64,000 bases of DNA, taken from positions 1,364,001 to 1,428,000 of the forward strand of contig NW_004457624.1 of the NCBI RefSeq assembly GCF_000203815.1, read 5' to 3'. Shown one piece after another: positions 11,061-23,200 of the stretch; the stretch's first letter is position 1; each line of letters starts with the position of its first letter. Made by a program: the position numbers and the translations under genes. The DNA comes from Cavenderia fasciculata (taxonomy: Eukaryota; Evosea; Eumycetozoa; Acytosteliales; Cavenderiaceae). Below the pieces are notes generated by a model. The model was not told the origin of the DNA and did not search any database. It was given only the letters and a program-made list of their open reading frames with translations.

Positions 11061-13182
11061 ATGAATAGCGGAGGTATAGGTGCAAGATTTGGTGTGAGTT
11101 CAGGTAGTACTGGTAGTAGTAGTGCAACAGGTAGTTATGGTAGTTACAAATCAGCATCATCAACAGGTGGATCAAACAATAGTTATACTACAATGAATGT
11201 AGGAGGAGGATTTAGTGGTGGTGGAGGTAGTATGAGTGGCTTTGGATCAATGATGATTCCTCCACCTTCTAAAGCTGTTAGACCATCGTTTGTGGCTACT
11301 GAAGGTACCTATAAACTCATCAAAGACATACCTCCACCTCACAAGGAAATGTCTAGAAGAATATCAAAGATTTCAATCAAGTTATCAGCCTACACCGGTG
11401 ATCGTGCTGCAACTCCATCTCCTTCAATGTCTGGGTCATCCTATTCATCATTTGCATCTTCATATGCTAGTTCACTAAGTGGAGGTGGTCATTCTTCAAC
11501 CAAAGGAGCACCTCCAAGTGGAAATGATACACTATCTGGAACAACACCTCCAACAACAACATCAACATCATCATCGACATCAACATCATCAAACAAAGAC
11601 AAGAATATTATTAAACCTCCACCATCATCAAATGAACAAACACTATATCTATCATCAACTGTTGGTAATGTAGCCACTCTTTATCATTTCTATGATGTTG
11701 ATAAAGATAAAGCTGAATATCATGTAAAAGTAAGTAGACTAGAGAGGAGGATGGCGCGATAATATATATAAATATATATTCACTTTACTTATATTTCTAT
11801 TTATTTAGTTAACATTAGATAAAATTATACCAACATGTCAAAAGATGAATCAATTAAAGAGTCAAAGAGGGTTTCTTCAGATGGTGTATGGTACAGAGAA
11901 TGGAGACATTTATTATTTTGAGGCGTCAGATGTACCAGCTATTTTCAACAAGGCAGGTAGAATCAATCAATCTCGATGCACGTCTATTGAATGGTTGCCT
12001 GGAAGCAACACAGAGTTTTTGGTTGCATTTGCCAATGGTGTTTTGTTTTATGTTAATATTGCGCAACAGGCCGAGCCAATTACTATCATGTCGGCTAGTT
12101 GCAACTCATCCATGTCATCCAGTGCAATGGGGTCAAATATACCACCTCTCATCACCACAGCAACCACCCAGAGTGATTACAGCGCAGATCCAAACAATGT
12201 ATACGGCTATGACAACTCCAACTATATCAAGATCAATTCGGTTCAATATGTATCGACCAATGACCTATTCTCACAAAAGTCAATCACTGCTCTATCATTC
12301 TCTAGATGTGGCAAGTATTTGGCAGTGGTTGCATTGGATGGTCTATTGACAGTATACGATTTCAAAAAGGTTGGAGGTCTAAGCGCCGTTAAATTGGTCG
12401 CATTTAAAAGTTATTTTGGTGGATTCCTCTGTGTCGATTGGAGTCATGATGGAAACTATTTGGTCACTGGAGGTGAAGATGATTACATATCTATTTGGTC
12501 ATTCCATGAAAAGTGTCTTGTTGCTCGTGGACAAGGTCACCAGTCATGGGTTAGTTGTGTAAAATTCGATCCATTTGCTCAAATCAATGGTAGTAACATT
12601 TTAAATTCATCTTCGGCCGTTTTATCAACCTCTATGACAAGTAGTCTTAATAATATGAATCTTGCAAATCAAATTAAAGATTCAACAACCACACTTCAAA
12701 ACAATAATAATAATAATAACAATTATTTTTATAGAATTGTATCAGGTGGTGAAGATACACGTCTTGTTCTATGGGATTTCTGTAAAGAAAATTTACGTAA
12801 ACCAAAGGTTAGTGGAGGACAACCTACTACTCAGCAACAACAACAACAACAACAACCACAAAATGATATGGTTGTTGAGAGCATTTCAAGAACCGTCGCA
12901 CCAATACTATTACCAATTGTATCTCATAGAGTGAATCAACCAATGTCTGATTTGGTAGTCACACCAGATTTCATCATTTCAGCATCCGACCAATTATATA
13001 TTTGGGGTAGACCTAGAATTGATATCGACAATGTATGACCACAACAAACAAATCTATTTTAAAAGATTATTATTTTATATTTATTTATTAACTTATTTTC
13101 CTATTTTTAGAAATCAACTGAGGCACCTCCTATTACTCCACTATCATTTACCAAAATGAATATGAAATATGATCATTTGTAA
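11061..13182 (+). CDS. WD40 protein, WDR20/creC family
   Basis: Exons 11061-11729, 11809-13032 and 13111-13182 give 654 residues. The first 200 residues are Gly/Ser/Thr-rich and unstructured. WD repeats follow, with the family hallmark FKSYFGGFLCVDWS, then GGEDDYISIWSF and QGHQSWVSCVKFDPF, and later YRIVSGGEDTRLVLWDF and YIWGRP near the C-terminus. These match WDR20 of animals and CreC of Aspergillus, which bind and activate USP12/USP46 (CreB) deubiquitinases. The same role is likely here but not shown. Asn and Gln runs interrupt a loop between repeats. Terminal exon is only 72 bp and ends KYDHL. It lies 157 bp ahead of cyclin H on the same strand. Confidence 0.88.
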
Positions 13183-13339
13183 ATCTCCTATTGAATATAT
13201 AGAAAACAACAAATTGTAAATAAATAAATTAATTAAAAAGTTTGAACAAACAAATTCATAAATTGAATCGATGAAAACAATCATTCATTTTAGTTTTATT
13301 GATATCTTTAAGTAGATCAATCATAAATATACATATAGA

Positions 13340-14588
13340 ATGACATCATGTTATCTTAATTCATCACAATGTAAACATTGGATATTTACATCAGAGCAAC
13401 TAGAAGACTATAGAGGCAATGCAAGGAATCAATTCACTCAACAATACCTCAAACAGAGACCAGACCAAGAACAAGATCAAGAAAAGAATACAGCATTTCT
13501 AACGAGGGAAGAAGAGAAAACATTATTGGCTCATTATAAAAAGAAGATCATAGATATAGGTCATGCTTTAAACTTACCAGATCAAGTGATTGTATGTAGA
13601 GCGCGAAAGAGTGAGAGAGAATTCAACTATAGTTTCGGTCTATGCATACTAAACTAACTTGATTCTCTTTCAATATAGTCAACGTCAATTGTATATTTAA
13701 ATAGATTCTATTTAAAAAGAAGTTCAATGGAGTATAGTCCAAAGATGGTAATGATATGTTGTATCTTTTTGGCATGTAAATCAGAAGAGAATCATATCGA
13801 TATTGAATTCTACAGTAAAACTTTGATGGTCGAGTCTAAAGACATTGCTGATTTGGAGTTGCCTACATTGGAGGCACTTCGATTCCATCTACTTGTATAT
13901 CACCCATTCAGACCTCTCTATGGATATCTTTTGGACATTAATGATCTACAATCTCAATCATCAACATCATCGTTGCCATGGTTGAGCAAGGCATCATTTA
14001 CACTTGATCAAACCTATGAAAAATGTAAACCACTCATCTTAAAGTCTATCATGAGCGATTGTTGTTTTATTTATCATCCTCATGAAATTGCATTGGCTTG
14101 TCTTGATTTGGCATGGCCAGAATTTAAATCGTTTGTATCTAAATATATTCAACATATATGTTCACATTCTAATTAATTATATACCTAATCTCTAGATATT
14201 TTGAACATAAATTCCAACAACATAAAGATATCGAAAAGTTACTATCAACAATTAATATTATCAAAGTAAGTTTAAATTCTATATCAGATACCCCAATAGA
14301 TGTAGAAATAGTTCGAAAGATCGATAAAAAATTAATGTATGTAATAGTCATTAAGCCAAAATATATATATATATATATTTTGATTAACCATTTTATTTTA
14401 CTATTTATTTTAGATTACTAAACAAAACAAAAAGAAAAGGTGAAGAAACAAAGAAAAAGAAACAAGCATCAGTAAAGAAACAGAAAAAGGAGCCAACAAC
14501 AACCGCAGCAACAGTGACAACACCAGTTCCAGCCAATGGTGATAATAATTCAGATCCAATTATAATTGATAATCCACCATCCAATTAA
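13340..14588 (+). CDS. cycH: Cyclin H, regulatory subunit of CDK7/TFIIH kinase
   Basis: Four exons (13340-13591, 13679-14130, 14196-14336, 14414-14588) give 339 residues. The N-terminus MTSCYLNSSQCKHWIFT resembles cyclin H, where this helix contacts CDK7. Two cyclin folds follow (about 60-160 and 170-275); VMICCIFLACKSEE is the cyclin-box signature. The C-terminus has the family's LLSTINIIK helix and a Lys-rich tail. The second intron is only 65 bp; of three candidate donors near 14131-14160 only GTTTGT at 14131 keeps the frame through the conserved helix. With CDK7 and MAT1 it forms CAK, phosphorylating cell-cycle CDKs and the polymerase II CTD. Confidence 0.88.
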
Positions 14589-14858
14589 TTAAATAATTAA
14601 TAATAGTTGTACAAAAGAACCATATTTTTGATCCAAATAAATAATAATTAAATTTTTATTTAAAATAGTTATTTTTGACCATTTTAACTTTTGATTGAAT
14701 CTTGAATTAAAAGATTTCATATTGTTTGTTGTTGGTAGTGAGAGAGAATCAAAAATAAAAAAAAAAAGGATATATTATATATATAATAAATTATTGTTTT
14801 GAAATCCTAAGAGTGTGGGTATTATTGTTATTATTATTATTACTATCTAAGATCATTT

Positions 14859-17800
14859 TTAATCGGTAGAAGAAGGAGTATGTGGTGGGGAATTATTTGT
14901 GCTTGGTGGATTCGATCCTGCAGGAGAAGTAGGGACTGCAAGTGTATAAGAAGATGTAGAGTTATTGAGAGACAAGGGAATTGGGGGACTCGTGGCTGTA
15001 CTTCCACCTCCACCAGATGCTGACATATTGGTTCTGCTGGTACTGGTGCTGTTGGATATACTATTTGGTGGTGGGGATGTTGTCGTTTTCTTTCTAAATA
15101 ATCCACCAAAAAATGAAGATGAACTGTTCTCGGATTGCAATTTCGGTGGGTGGTTTGGAGAAACTGATCCAGGTGTGGATGATGGTGAACTATGAGTACT
15201 ACTATTATTGTTGTTTCCTCCTGTTTGAATATTATTTGATGATAGATTCATGGGAGATGGATATTCTCGAGTATTTTTGCTAGTGTTTGCGTAGAGATTT
15301 GATGACATGTTGATGTTGGTACCCTTTTGTGGAGTCTGTCCGTTATTTGTGGAAGAGTCGGATCCACCAGTGAGTGCACCACTGCCATGACCACTAAGGC
15401 CGCCGCTAACGACGACACCACCACCTCCACCTCGCAATGGACGAACAATTCTAGCACCAGATTGGTCCGAGTTTGGAGCACTCTTTTTGCCATCTTCCGA
15501 TGTCTTGTAACGACCCAATTCCTGAGATACAGTATCATAGTTTAGTGCCAACTTAAAGAGACGCTCTTGTGATTCCTTGATGGTGTTTTCAAGTGAGAGG
15601 ATGTGCTCGTTACGAAGTGCGAGTTGCTTGGAGGCTCGTTGTGCCTCGTTTTTGAGCTTGTTGTTTTCCACCGACAGTTGATGCTTGAAACTGGTCATTT
15701 CATCGAGCTTTAGTTGGATCATGGCTGCTTCATTGTCTCCATTCATCTTGGTTGCGCGGTTGAGTCTTTCCTGTAGAGTGGCCACACGGTCTTGGAACTC
15801 GTCGAGTACCAACTCCAAGTCGATTACCTTTTGACAACGGTTCTCTAGATCGCGTAGCAGCGACTCTTTGAGCGAGCCAAATTCCAACAACTTTTGGTTG
15901 GTTTGCTCTCGCAACAGGTTAAGTTCTTCCTCCATTCGTAGTCTAGTCTCGTCTTCAATGTTGCTGAGACGCAAAGAAAGCTTCTTGTTGTCGTTTCTGA
16001 TAGAGTCGAGTTGGTTTCTTTGTTCAGAGTTTTCATTCAATAGCTTTCTCAATTGTTCGGCTTGCAACATCATTTCAGATGGGATTTCGTCGAGTGATGG
16101 TGTTGCCGATGTTGTCGACTCGTTTAGAGGTATGTCTTGGTGATCACTATCAGAGGATGGTGACAATGTCAAATCTTGAATGTCCATTGGTACATTGTTG
16201 TGATCGGTATGATGATGATCCAACTTTAACGATTGAATAATTAATTCCAAATCCATAATTTTTTGTTTTAATGATTCGTTTTCCTGGATGATTGCTGGAT
16301 CTGTATTGTTGTTTACCGATGCAAGAGTACCTGGCATTGAGATGGACATGGGAGATAGTGGTGAACCAGAACTCTGTGAAGCAATATTGGCAATGCTTTG
16401 TGATTGAATTGGTTTTGCTTTTGATGGAGTTCTTTGAAGTAGTTTTAATTGCTCCTCCTTTTCGGTCCATTCATCAAATCTACGATCAATAGAGGATAAT
16501 GACAATTCTTCCTTTTCCTTTCGTTGATCTTCTCTTTGTTTCTTTTCTTGCATTTGACTCTTCATTGATGTATTCTCTGAATTTAATCCTTCAATTGCCA
16601 ATGATTGTTCAACTGATTCATATTTTAATTTATCCAATGCTAATTTTAATTCTGATACTTGAGCTCCAAGTATATCATTTTCCTAAAATAAAAAATAAAT
16701 AAATTAATTAAATAATTATAATATTGATCAATATTTTTCTTATCTACTTACATGACTTAGATTACCAAGTTTCATATTTTCATCTCTCAATGATGATAAA
16801 ATATGAGATTGAGATTCCAATTCTTGTTCTCTATCTTGTAATTGTATCGTAATGGATTCTAAATGTTCGTGTAATTCCTTCTTTTCTTCTTCTTTTTGGA
16901 ATAATAATTTCTCCAATTGGATACATTTTTCTTTTAATTGTTGTTGTTGTTCATCTATATTTTCACCACCACTACTACTTGTTCCACTTCCTACAAGTTG
17001 AAAAAAAAGATATGATTACCATTAATTGTTTGTTGTTGATGTTGTTTTTTTTTACATACTTGGTTGAACACCTGAAACTGATTCCAATTCTTTGATATAA
17101 CCTTTTAGACTTTCAATTTCCTTGTCAGCCTTTAATAATAATATTTTAAGTTCGGCAGCACTACGTTCTTGATTAATCTTGGCCTTGTTCTTAATATTCT
17201 TGGCACGATTACCAAAACGTAGAGTCGATAGAGTTTCATTTTCATTGTAACTGCTTGGTGAACAATTGATAATGAGTGTGGTACGAGAGTTACCACCAAG
17301 TGATTCTTGGAGTACTCTAGTCAATTTCGAATCACGGTATGGGATATGAGCAGACTTTCCATCTGTAAGTGCATTGATTACATTTCCAAGAGACGACAAT
17401 GACTTGTTGATCATCTTTGCCTCATCAAATGTCACACCTTGAGCTCCAGTCTTTGATACCTTTTCTGAACCTGCCAAATCAACCAAATAGAGTTTACCAT
17501 TTTTCATTGATCCTTCTTTTAGATTCTTTTGTTGAATTGATAAAATAAAAATACTGTGACTTCTTGATGATTCAGCATTCATTTCTAAATGATTAAGAAT
17601 ATAAATATATTAATATATATATCAATCTGAATAATTATATACGTACTTGTTTCAGCAATAGCTCTATTTGCAGAACCAGTTCTCATTACTTCCAAAATAT
17701 CGTCTTCTCTGTATATATACACTTCGGTGGTGCCTTCTACCCATACACCCTTTGCTTTTTCTTCACGGACCTTGAGATTGTCTTTTCTTGGGTCCAAGAG

Positions 17801-18440
17801 ATCTCTAATTCTCTCCATATAAATTTCAATATACGATGCTTTGACTATAAATTCAATATTCTCATCGGCCTTTGTAATACAATCAAATACAGTATTGATC
17901 ATTCTAGGAATGACACCTTTCAACTCTGGATCATCAATTGATGGTCCTTGCATTGTATGTGTCTTACCAGAACTGGTTTGTCCATATCTAATATAATAGA
18001 TAAAAAAATAAATTGTTGTAAGATTCTTCGTCTTCTAATGTTCATATGAATGAACCAGTAGATTTGATTGATTTGGTCTGTTATGATATTTACACAAAAA
18101 TGGTACCATTGTAACCCAACATAATATCTTCAATAACTGGTTTGGCTGCATCATCATAAACATCTTTTTGTGTGTTTCTATCACTATATACTCTATCAAA
18201 TGTAAATGAATGATTTGATTCATTACCCTAATAATCATAATAATGTACATTTGGATTGATTGTTAGATCACTCCAGTATATATATAACTCTCTATTTATC
18301 TTGTTTCCAAATATACTACTTATACTTACTTTGATGGTGACAGTTTGGCCATCCGATACTTCAATGACAGATGTTCCACCTTGGGCTAATTCATTCTTAT
18401 TCTGTGGTCTGAATCTACATACCACACGAATGGAAGACAT
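14859..18440 (-). CDS. kif3: Kinesin heavy chain, kinesin-1 type (Kif3-like)
   Basis: Six exons on the minus strand (18440-18330, 18227-18094, 17987-17647, 17584-17060, 16990-16752, 16682-14859) give 1057 residues. The N-terminal motor starts [15 protein letters not shown], closely like Dictyostelium Kif3. The P-loop is GQTSSGKT (about residue 84), switch [10 protein letters not shown], switch [12 protein letters not shown] neck and long coiled coil cover about 330-790, then a Ser/Gly/Asn-rich low-complexity tail. Conventional kinesin walks to microtubule plus ends carrying vesicles and organelles. The tail lacks an obvious IAK autoinhibitory motif, so regulation may differ from animal kinesin-1. 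It is convergent with cyclin H, with about 270 bp between stop codons. Confidence 0.93.
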
Positions 18441-18655
18441 GATGATTGTGATGCTACTACTGCTATCGGATGATGATGATCTATACTAATACTACAATAA
18501 ATAATGTTTGTTGTTTGTTGTTGTTTGTTTTTGTTGTTGTTACTAATTTCTGTTTGCTCTGATTTCTTCAATGTCCCTAGACTAGTAGCCACCTGACCTA
18601 TGATTAATCATTAAAATACTCTTTATATAAATATATATATACAAGTGATTAAGTA

Positions 18656-18686
<31 letters not shown>

Positions 18687-19051
18687 ACAAGGGGGATTGT
18701 TGATATTATTGAATCTAAAGTAAACACACAACTTGATACTGACTGCTACAACACAACAAAAAATAATAGGGTGTCAGTTCCTCTGTCCTCCAATTTTTAA
18801 TCAAAATTTACTTTTGCAGCTTCATTGAATCGTCCTCTTATCTTTCGTTTCTTTAAAACATCGTTGCAGTTCCCGAATCATCTAGAAACATCATCAAACA
18901 GACAGACAGATTACAGAGTAGAGCAGGAGTAGAATAAACAAATAAGAAACATAACTGATATGAACGAGATAATATAATAGTGATTCCACCTTTATTTTTT
19001 GGAATAAGTTACAATTGAGAGTTAGAGTTACAAGACAAGGACTAGTACAAT
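18441..19051. other. kif3 upstream region
   Basis: Contains TGTT-rich DNA directly upstream of the kif3 ATG and a (CT)n/(TTTC) tract near 18657-18686. No gene seen; the 3' flank of the small Ser-rich gene also falls here. Confidence 0.55.
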
Positions 19052-19357
19052 TTAGAGGATATCAGCATGGAGCTTGATACCGAGAAGACCAAGAATATTG
19101 GCACAGATATCCAAATGGAGTAGACGAGCTGCTTGATTAGATGATTGACCACCAGTTGCAGAAGAGTTGACAGTTACAGCGTACGATGTTGAAGACTTGG
19201 AGAATGACTTGGCTGATGATCCTCCGATGTTTGAGATGGCAGCTAAATAAATAAAACAAAAGATAAAAGAGAGAGAGAGATAATAATTAATAATTGTTTG
19301 ATTAATCAAAAAGAACAATTTGGTTTAGTTTGTAGTAAACTTACAAATTAAAGACAT
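19052..19357 (-). CDS. Small Ser-rich dictyostelid protein
   Basis: Two exons (19357-19345 and 19242-19052) give 67 residues. The first exon is 13 bp and encodes only MSLI plus one base, splicing to SAISNIGGSSAKSFSKSS. The C-terminal half, with LLHLDICANILGLLG, is hydrophobic and probably helical. Size, MSL(I/L) start, Ser-rich N-terminus and a 4-codon first exon recall small dictyostelid multigene families whose members are often developmentally induced, but I cannot name the family and no function is claimed. Codons are rich in C at third positions (GTC, AAC, CTC, ATC), which suggests high expression. No signal peptide. A single gene, not an array, is visible. Confidence 0.75.
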
Positions 19358-20216
19358 TTTAGTGGAAGTTGTTTAGATGAGTAAAGAGTTAATTAAATGA
19401 TTATAGTTGTTGTTTGTTGATTTGATGATTTAAACTAACAAGTACTACAACTATTTATACCCATTGGACAATCCATATTCATAGGAGTTGGGGATTGGGC
19501 ATTTCTCACATATAGTTTATCCATCATCATCAACATCATCGCCATCAACATTCCAAATCAGGGTATCATTCTTAATTTGATGATGTATAGATGGGTTCTT
19601 AAATGTCACCATCTTTAGCATTCTAGACTGGACTGGATTGAACAATCCTACAACCCCACAACTACACTTCCAATGACTAATCCATCAATTAAATATTAAA
19701 TATTTAATATAGTATCCTCAATCCATTGATCTATCCAATCAATGACTAGACTGATTTAAAAGGAAAAAATAAAAGGTTGGAATCTCGATTCAATACACAA
19801 ATAGATATTGATGGTAGGTTGGATTCTTACAACGTTATGGATCACATCACTTCTCACAAGACAGTGATAATGAATTAAGAGTGAGTAGTAAGTATGTATT
19901 GATGATGATGATGGATTGATGTATAAAAAGGTTACATGTAAATACGAAGTGAATTGTCATAATATAATTATTACCATTTAAATTCAAACCTTCTAAACAT
20001 GGTGTTGAAATAATTCCATAACCGATGAATTTATTTATTCAAACACACACTCACTCCACACAAACCATCAACTCGATCAATCCTGATTAATATTTTGAAC
20101 AGTTGGGAAATCTATTGATTTGATATTGGATTGATTGGATTGGATTCATTCTCAACTAACTGAAAAGAGTAGAGAGAGAGGATAATTAATTATTATTAAT
20201 TTTATTTGGATTTGTT
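19358..20216. other. Region between the small Ser-rich gene and the UBR ligase
   Basis: 0.86 kb without a recognisable gene. The part near 19400-19480 holds the promoter of the small minus-strand gene, with a TATTTATA box near 19451. CAT and GAT repeats are scattered. The UBR gene's 3' flank lies at the right end. Confidence 0.55.
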
Positions 20217-23200
20217 TTAAAATGATCTTTCCAAATAGACTCCTTTGATCCAATTAATATATAATTCTCGAAGTGCTGTAGGATTCAATTTAAGGTTTGG
20301 TTTGGTTTTGGTAGATGGTTCACCGTGTTTGTCAAAGTAGACATTACTCGTTGCAACTGATCCTCCGTGGCTGTAGACGTTGACTGTTGGGTTGATGATA
20401 CCAAGAGTGATAATCAACCCATTGCCACAATTATGAGTATGTTTGAGTAATTCCTCTGAACAACAATCATCCAAACAAATAACCTTTGCACATACCAAAC
20501 AAACTCCTTTTGGTAATTTATCACATGATCCTTTTTCGCATGGTACCATTAAAAAATCCATTAAAAAGTCCTAAAAAGGAAATAAAAGAGAGAATTATTA
20601 ATAATCTATCTATCTATATCTATCTATTTATATAGTTTTGCTTACAATATACATTGATGGTAAATCAATAAATGAAGGTGTCTTTAGCGGAATATAAGAT
20701 AAAAAGTTTGTGTTTGCCTTGCTTAAACTATACAATTTGCCTAATTCGTTAAATTTAGGATTGAGAACACACTCGAGGGGATCACGAAGTCCAAGTGCTC
20801 CAAGTAAAAAGGATTGATTTTCAAATTGTTGTTGGGTAAAGTCGTTTTCATTGCCAAGTGGTTGTGCCATTGATTTGATGCAATGTAATAGTAAATAGGC
20901 CTTTCTGATAAATGGCTGAATTCTCTTGTTTACTTTTTTGATGAATCCCAATACAAATCCAGAAGATGTTTCTTTGACAGCCTCTGGTACTGTCAAATGA
21001 ACTTTTAATGTTTCAAATTGTTGTGATAATAAATCTTCATAATCTATAGTATTTAATAAATCTAAAATTAAATGAAAAAAAAAAAAAAAAGATAGATATT
21101 AAGTTAATGGATCGAAAAAAATAAATAAATAGATAAAATAATATTAATATTTGGTTTTTACTTACTTGCAGTAAAATAACGTTCTGCAGTTGTGGAAAAG
21201 ATAAGAAATACCAATCTTTCGTAAGCCTTTTCAATGAAAACATTGACATCCATAGATCGATTGAAAAAGTGGGAAAAGGAAGCCAAGGTAAATGGATCAT
21301 TCTCTGCTGAATACTTGTCCGACATGAGCAGATCGACATGCGCAGTGGTTGGTGGTTCGGTAGGCACAGGAACCGACATGATATTATAATACAAAAGTCG
21401 AAGTGTGCGTAGTTGGTTCTTGAAATCCGACTCGCTGTAGATATAGTATGGTTCTTGTGCATAGTGGCGGTTGAGTCGCGAAGAGATTTCCAAATTCTCA
21501 ATGTTGCACAATGGGAACTTCCAAACGTACCGAAAGTTGATTGAATTGAGTGACTCTGGAAAGTGTCTAAATGTAGTGTCTGCCTCGAATAATGACATGA
21601 TAAGCTCTTCAGAGGTGGCCAATTGCCCGACTGAATCGACTGCAAGCAGGATATTACATGTTCTGTTGCAAAGGGGACAATAAAACCCGTCAAAGAGACG
21701 ACCCTCTACATAGTTTTCCATGCATTCCTTGTGGACATAGTGATTGCAGCATCTGACGTTCATGCTGGTACCCGATCGAATCAACTGCATCATGACCGTC
21801 ATGCTGGCGACCGAGTCGAGGTTATTGACAATACACGAGTTGCCCCACGATTGGTACATGTCGTGAATAGACTTTGTGTGCCGAGACTCTCCATTCTCCT
21901 TGGCCAACTTCATCAGTGACGATCGATAGCATGCCAATTTCACACTAGACCCTTCGACCATACCAAGTGCCACTGGTTTTTGTCCATTGCGTGTTGTCTC
22001 TTTACATGATACGCACACCATATCATCAGATATTGCCGTACTACTTCCGTTTCCGGTTGCTGCACTAGCCGACGACGAGTCTTCCGACATCTCATCATCG
22101 TCACCACCATTTTGTTGTAAAAATTGTATCTGTTGTTGCATCATCTTTTCTCTAATTGCCTTTTGTCTGAGCATTGCCTCCTTCTTTTTAGCTTCAAACT
22201 CTCGTTCACCCTGTGCCTTTACAAAGTCGTCCATGTTGACTTTGGTGTGAAAGTGGTCCAAAAGATTCTTGTCAAAGTCACCAAGCATTGTGAGCAACTT
22301 GGAAATGAGACTCTTCTTTTCAGCATACTTACCAGTATTCTGCATAATCTCAAATAGATTGAGTACAAGATCCAATATACAAATTTGTGTCTTTTCACCA
22401 TTCTCTCCAATTACATTATATCTCTTAAATATTAATAATATCATCTTATTATCAATAGTACTATTATTATTTTGATTATTATTATGATTATTTTGATTAT
22501 TATTGATAAGAATATGAATTTTTGATTTTAAAGAATCTAAATCATTTTGATTCAAATTTGGAATGATTGTATCAATAAAGGTACGAATACCTAAAACCAA
22601 TAGATATAAAATATGGTTTGTAAGATTCTCCATTTGTTTTTGGTCCGATGAAAAACAAGGATTGTCTAGAAAAGTTAACATTTGGAATGAATCGGTGAGC
22701 ATCGAGGTAGGTCGAACAAACTTTAGCAAATACAAAAACATAATGTTGTAGAGCAGTGGCTCATCAAAAATGTCATTAACAGCTGCCAAGTTTGGATGCA
22801 GTGGTTCGAGAACTGGTGGAAGAGGATAAGTGTCCTCTAAAGGATCTTTCTTTTTCTTTAAATGTTCGTGATAATGGTTGAGTGACAAATCTGCAAATGC
22901 ATCTCTTTCACAGAAATGATAGGGATAGTAATGATCATATCTTTCCCAATTCTTTTCCTTTAAAAGTAATTTCTTATTTTCTGTTCCTTGTTCTGTAATT
23001 TCCTCTATTAAATCTTCTAAAGAATCCAAATTTGTAAATTCTCTTCTATAATTCATCAACTATAAATATATATCAATATATTAATCAAATTTTGTTAATT
23101 AAGGATGATAAATATTAACCAAATGTTTGGTATTTAAAATATTTACAGCAGAATGAGATTTGTAATTACTGATAACAGCTTGAACAAGATGATATCTTGC

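Noticed and set aside
11730-11762. Read-through end of the first WDR20-like ORF at 11762
   Set aside because: GTAAGT donor at 11730 and in-frame joining to 11809 restore the WD40 protein; the extra residues are intronic.
23060-23146. Alternative donor GTTAAT 33 bases downstream of the chosen UBR exon 6 end
   Set aside because: It keeps the frame, but the GTAAAT donor is more typical and gives spacing after HSA closer to UBR1.
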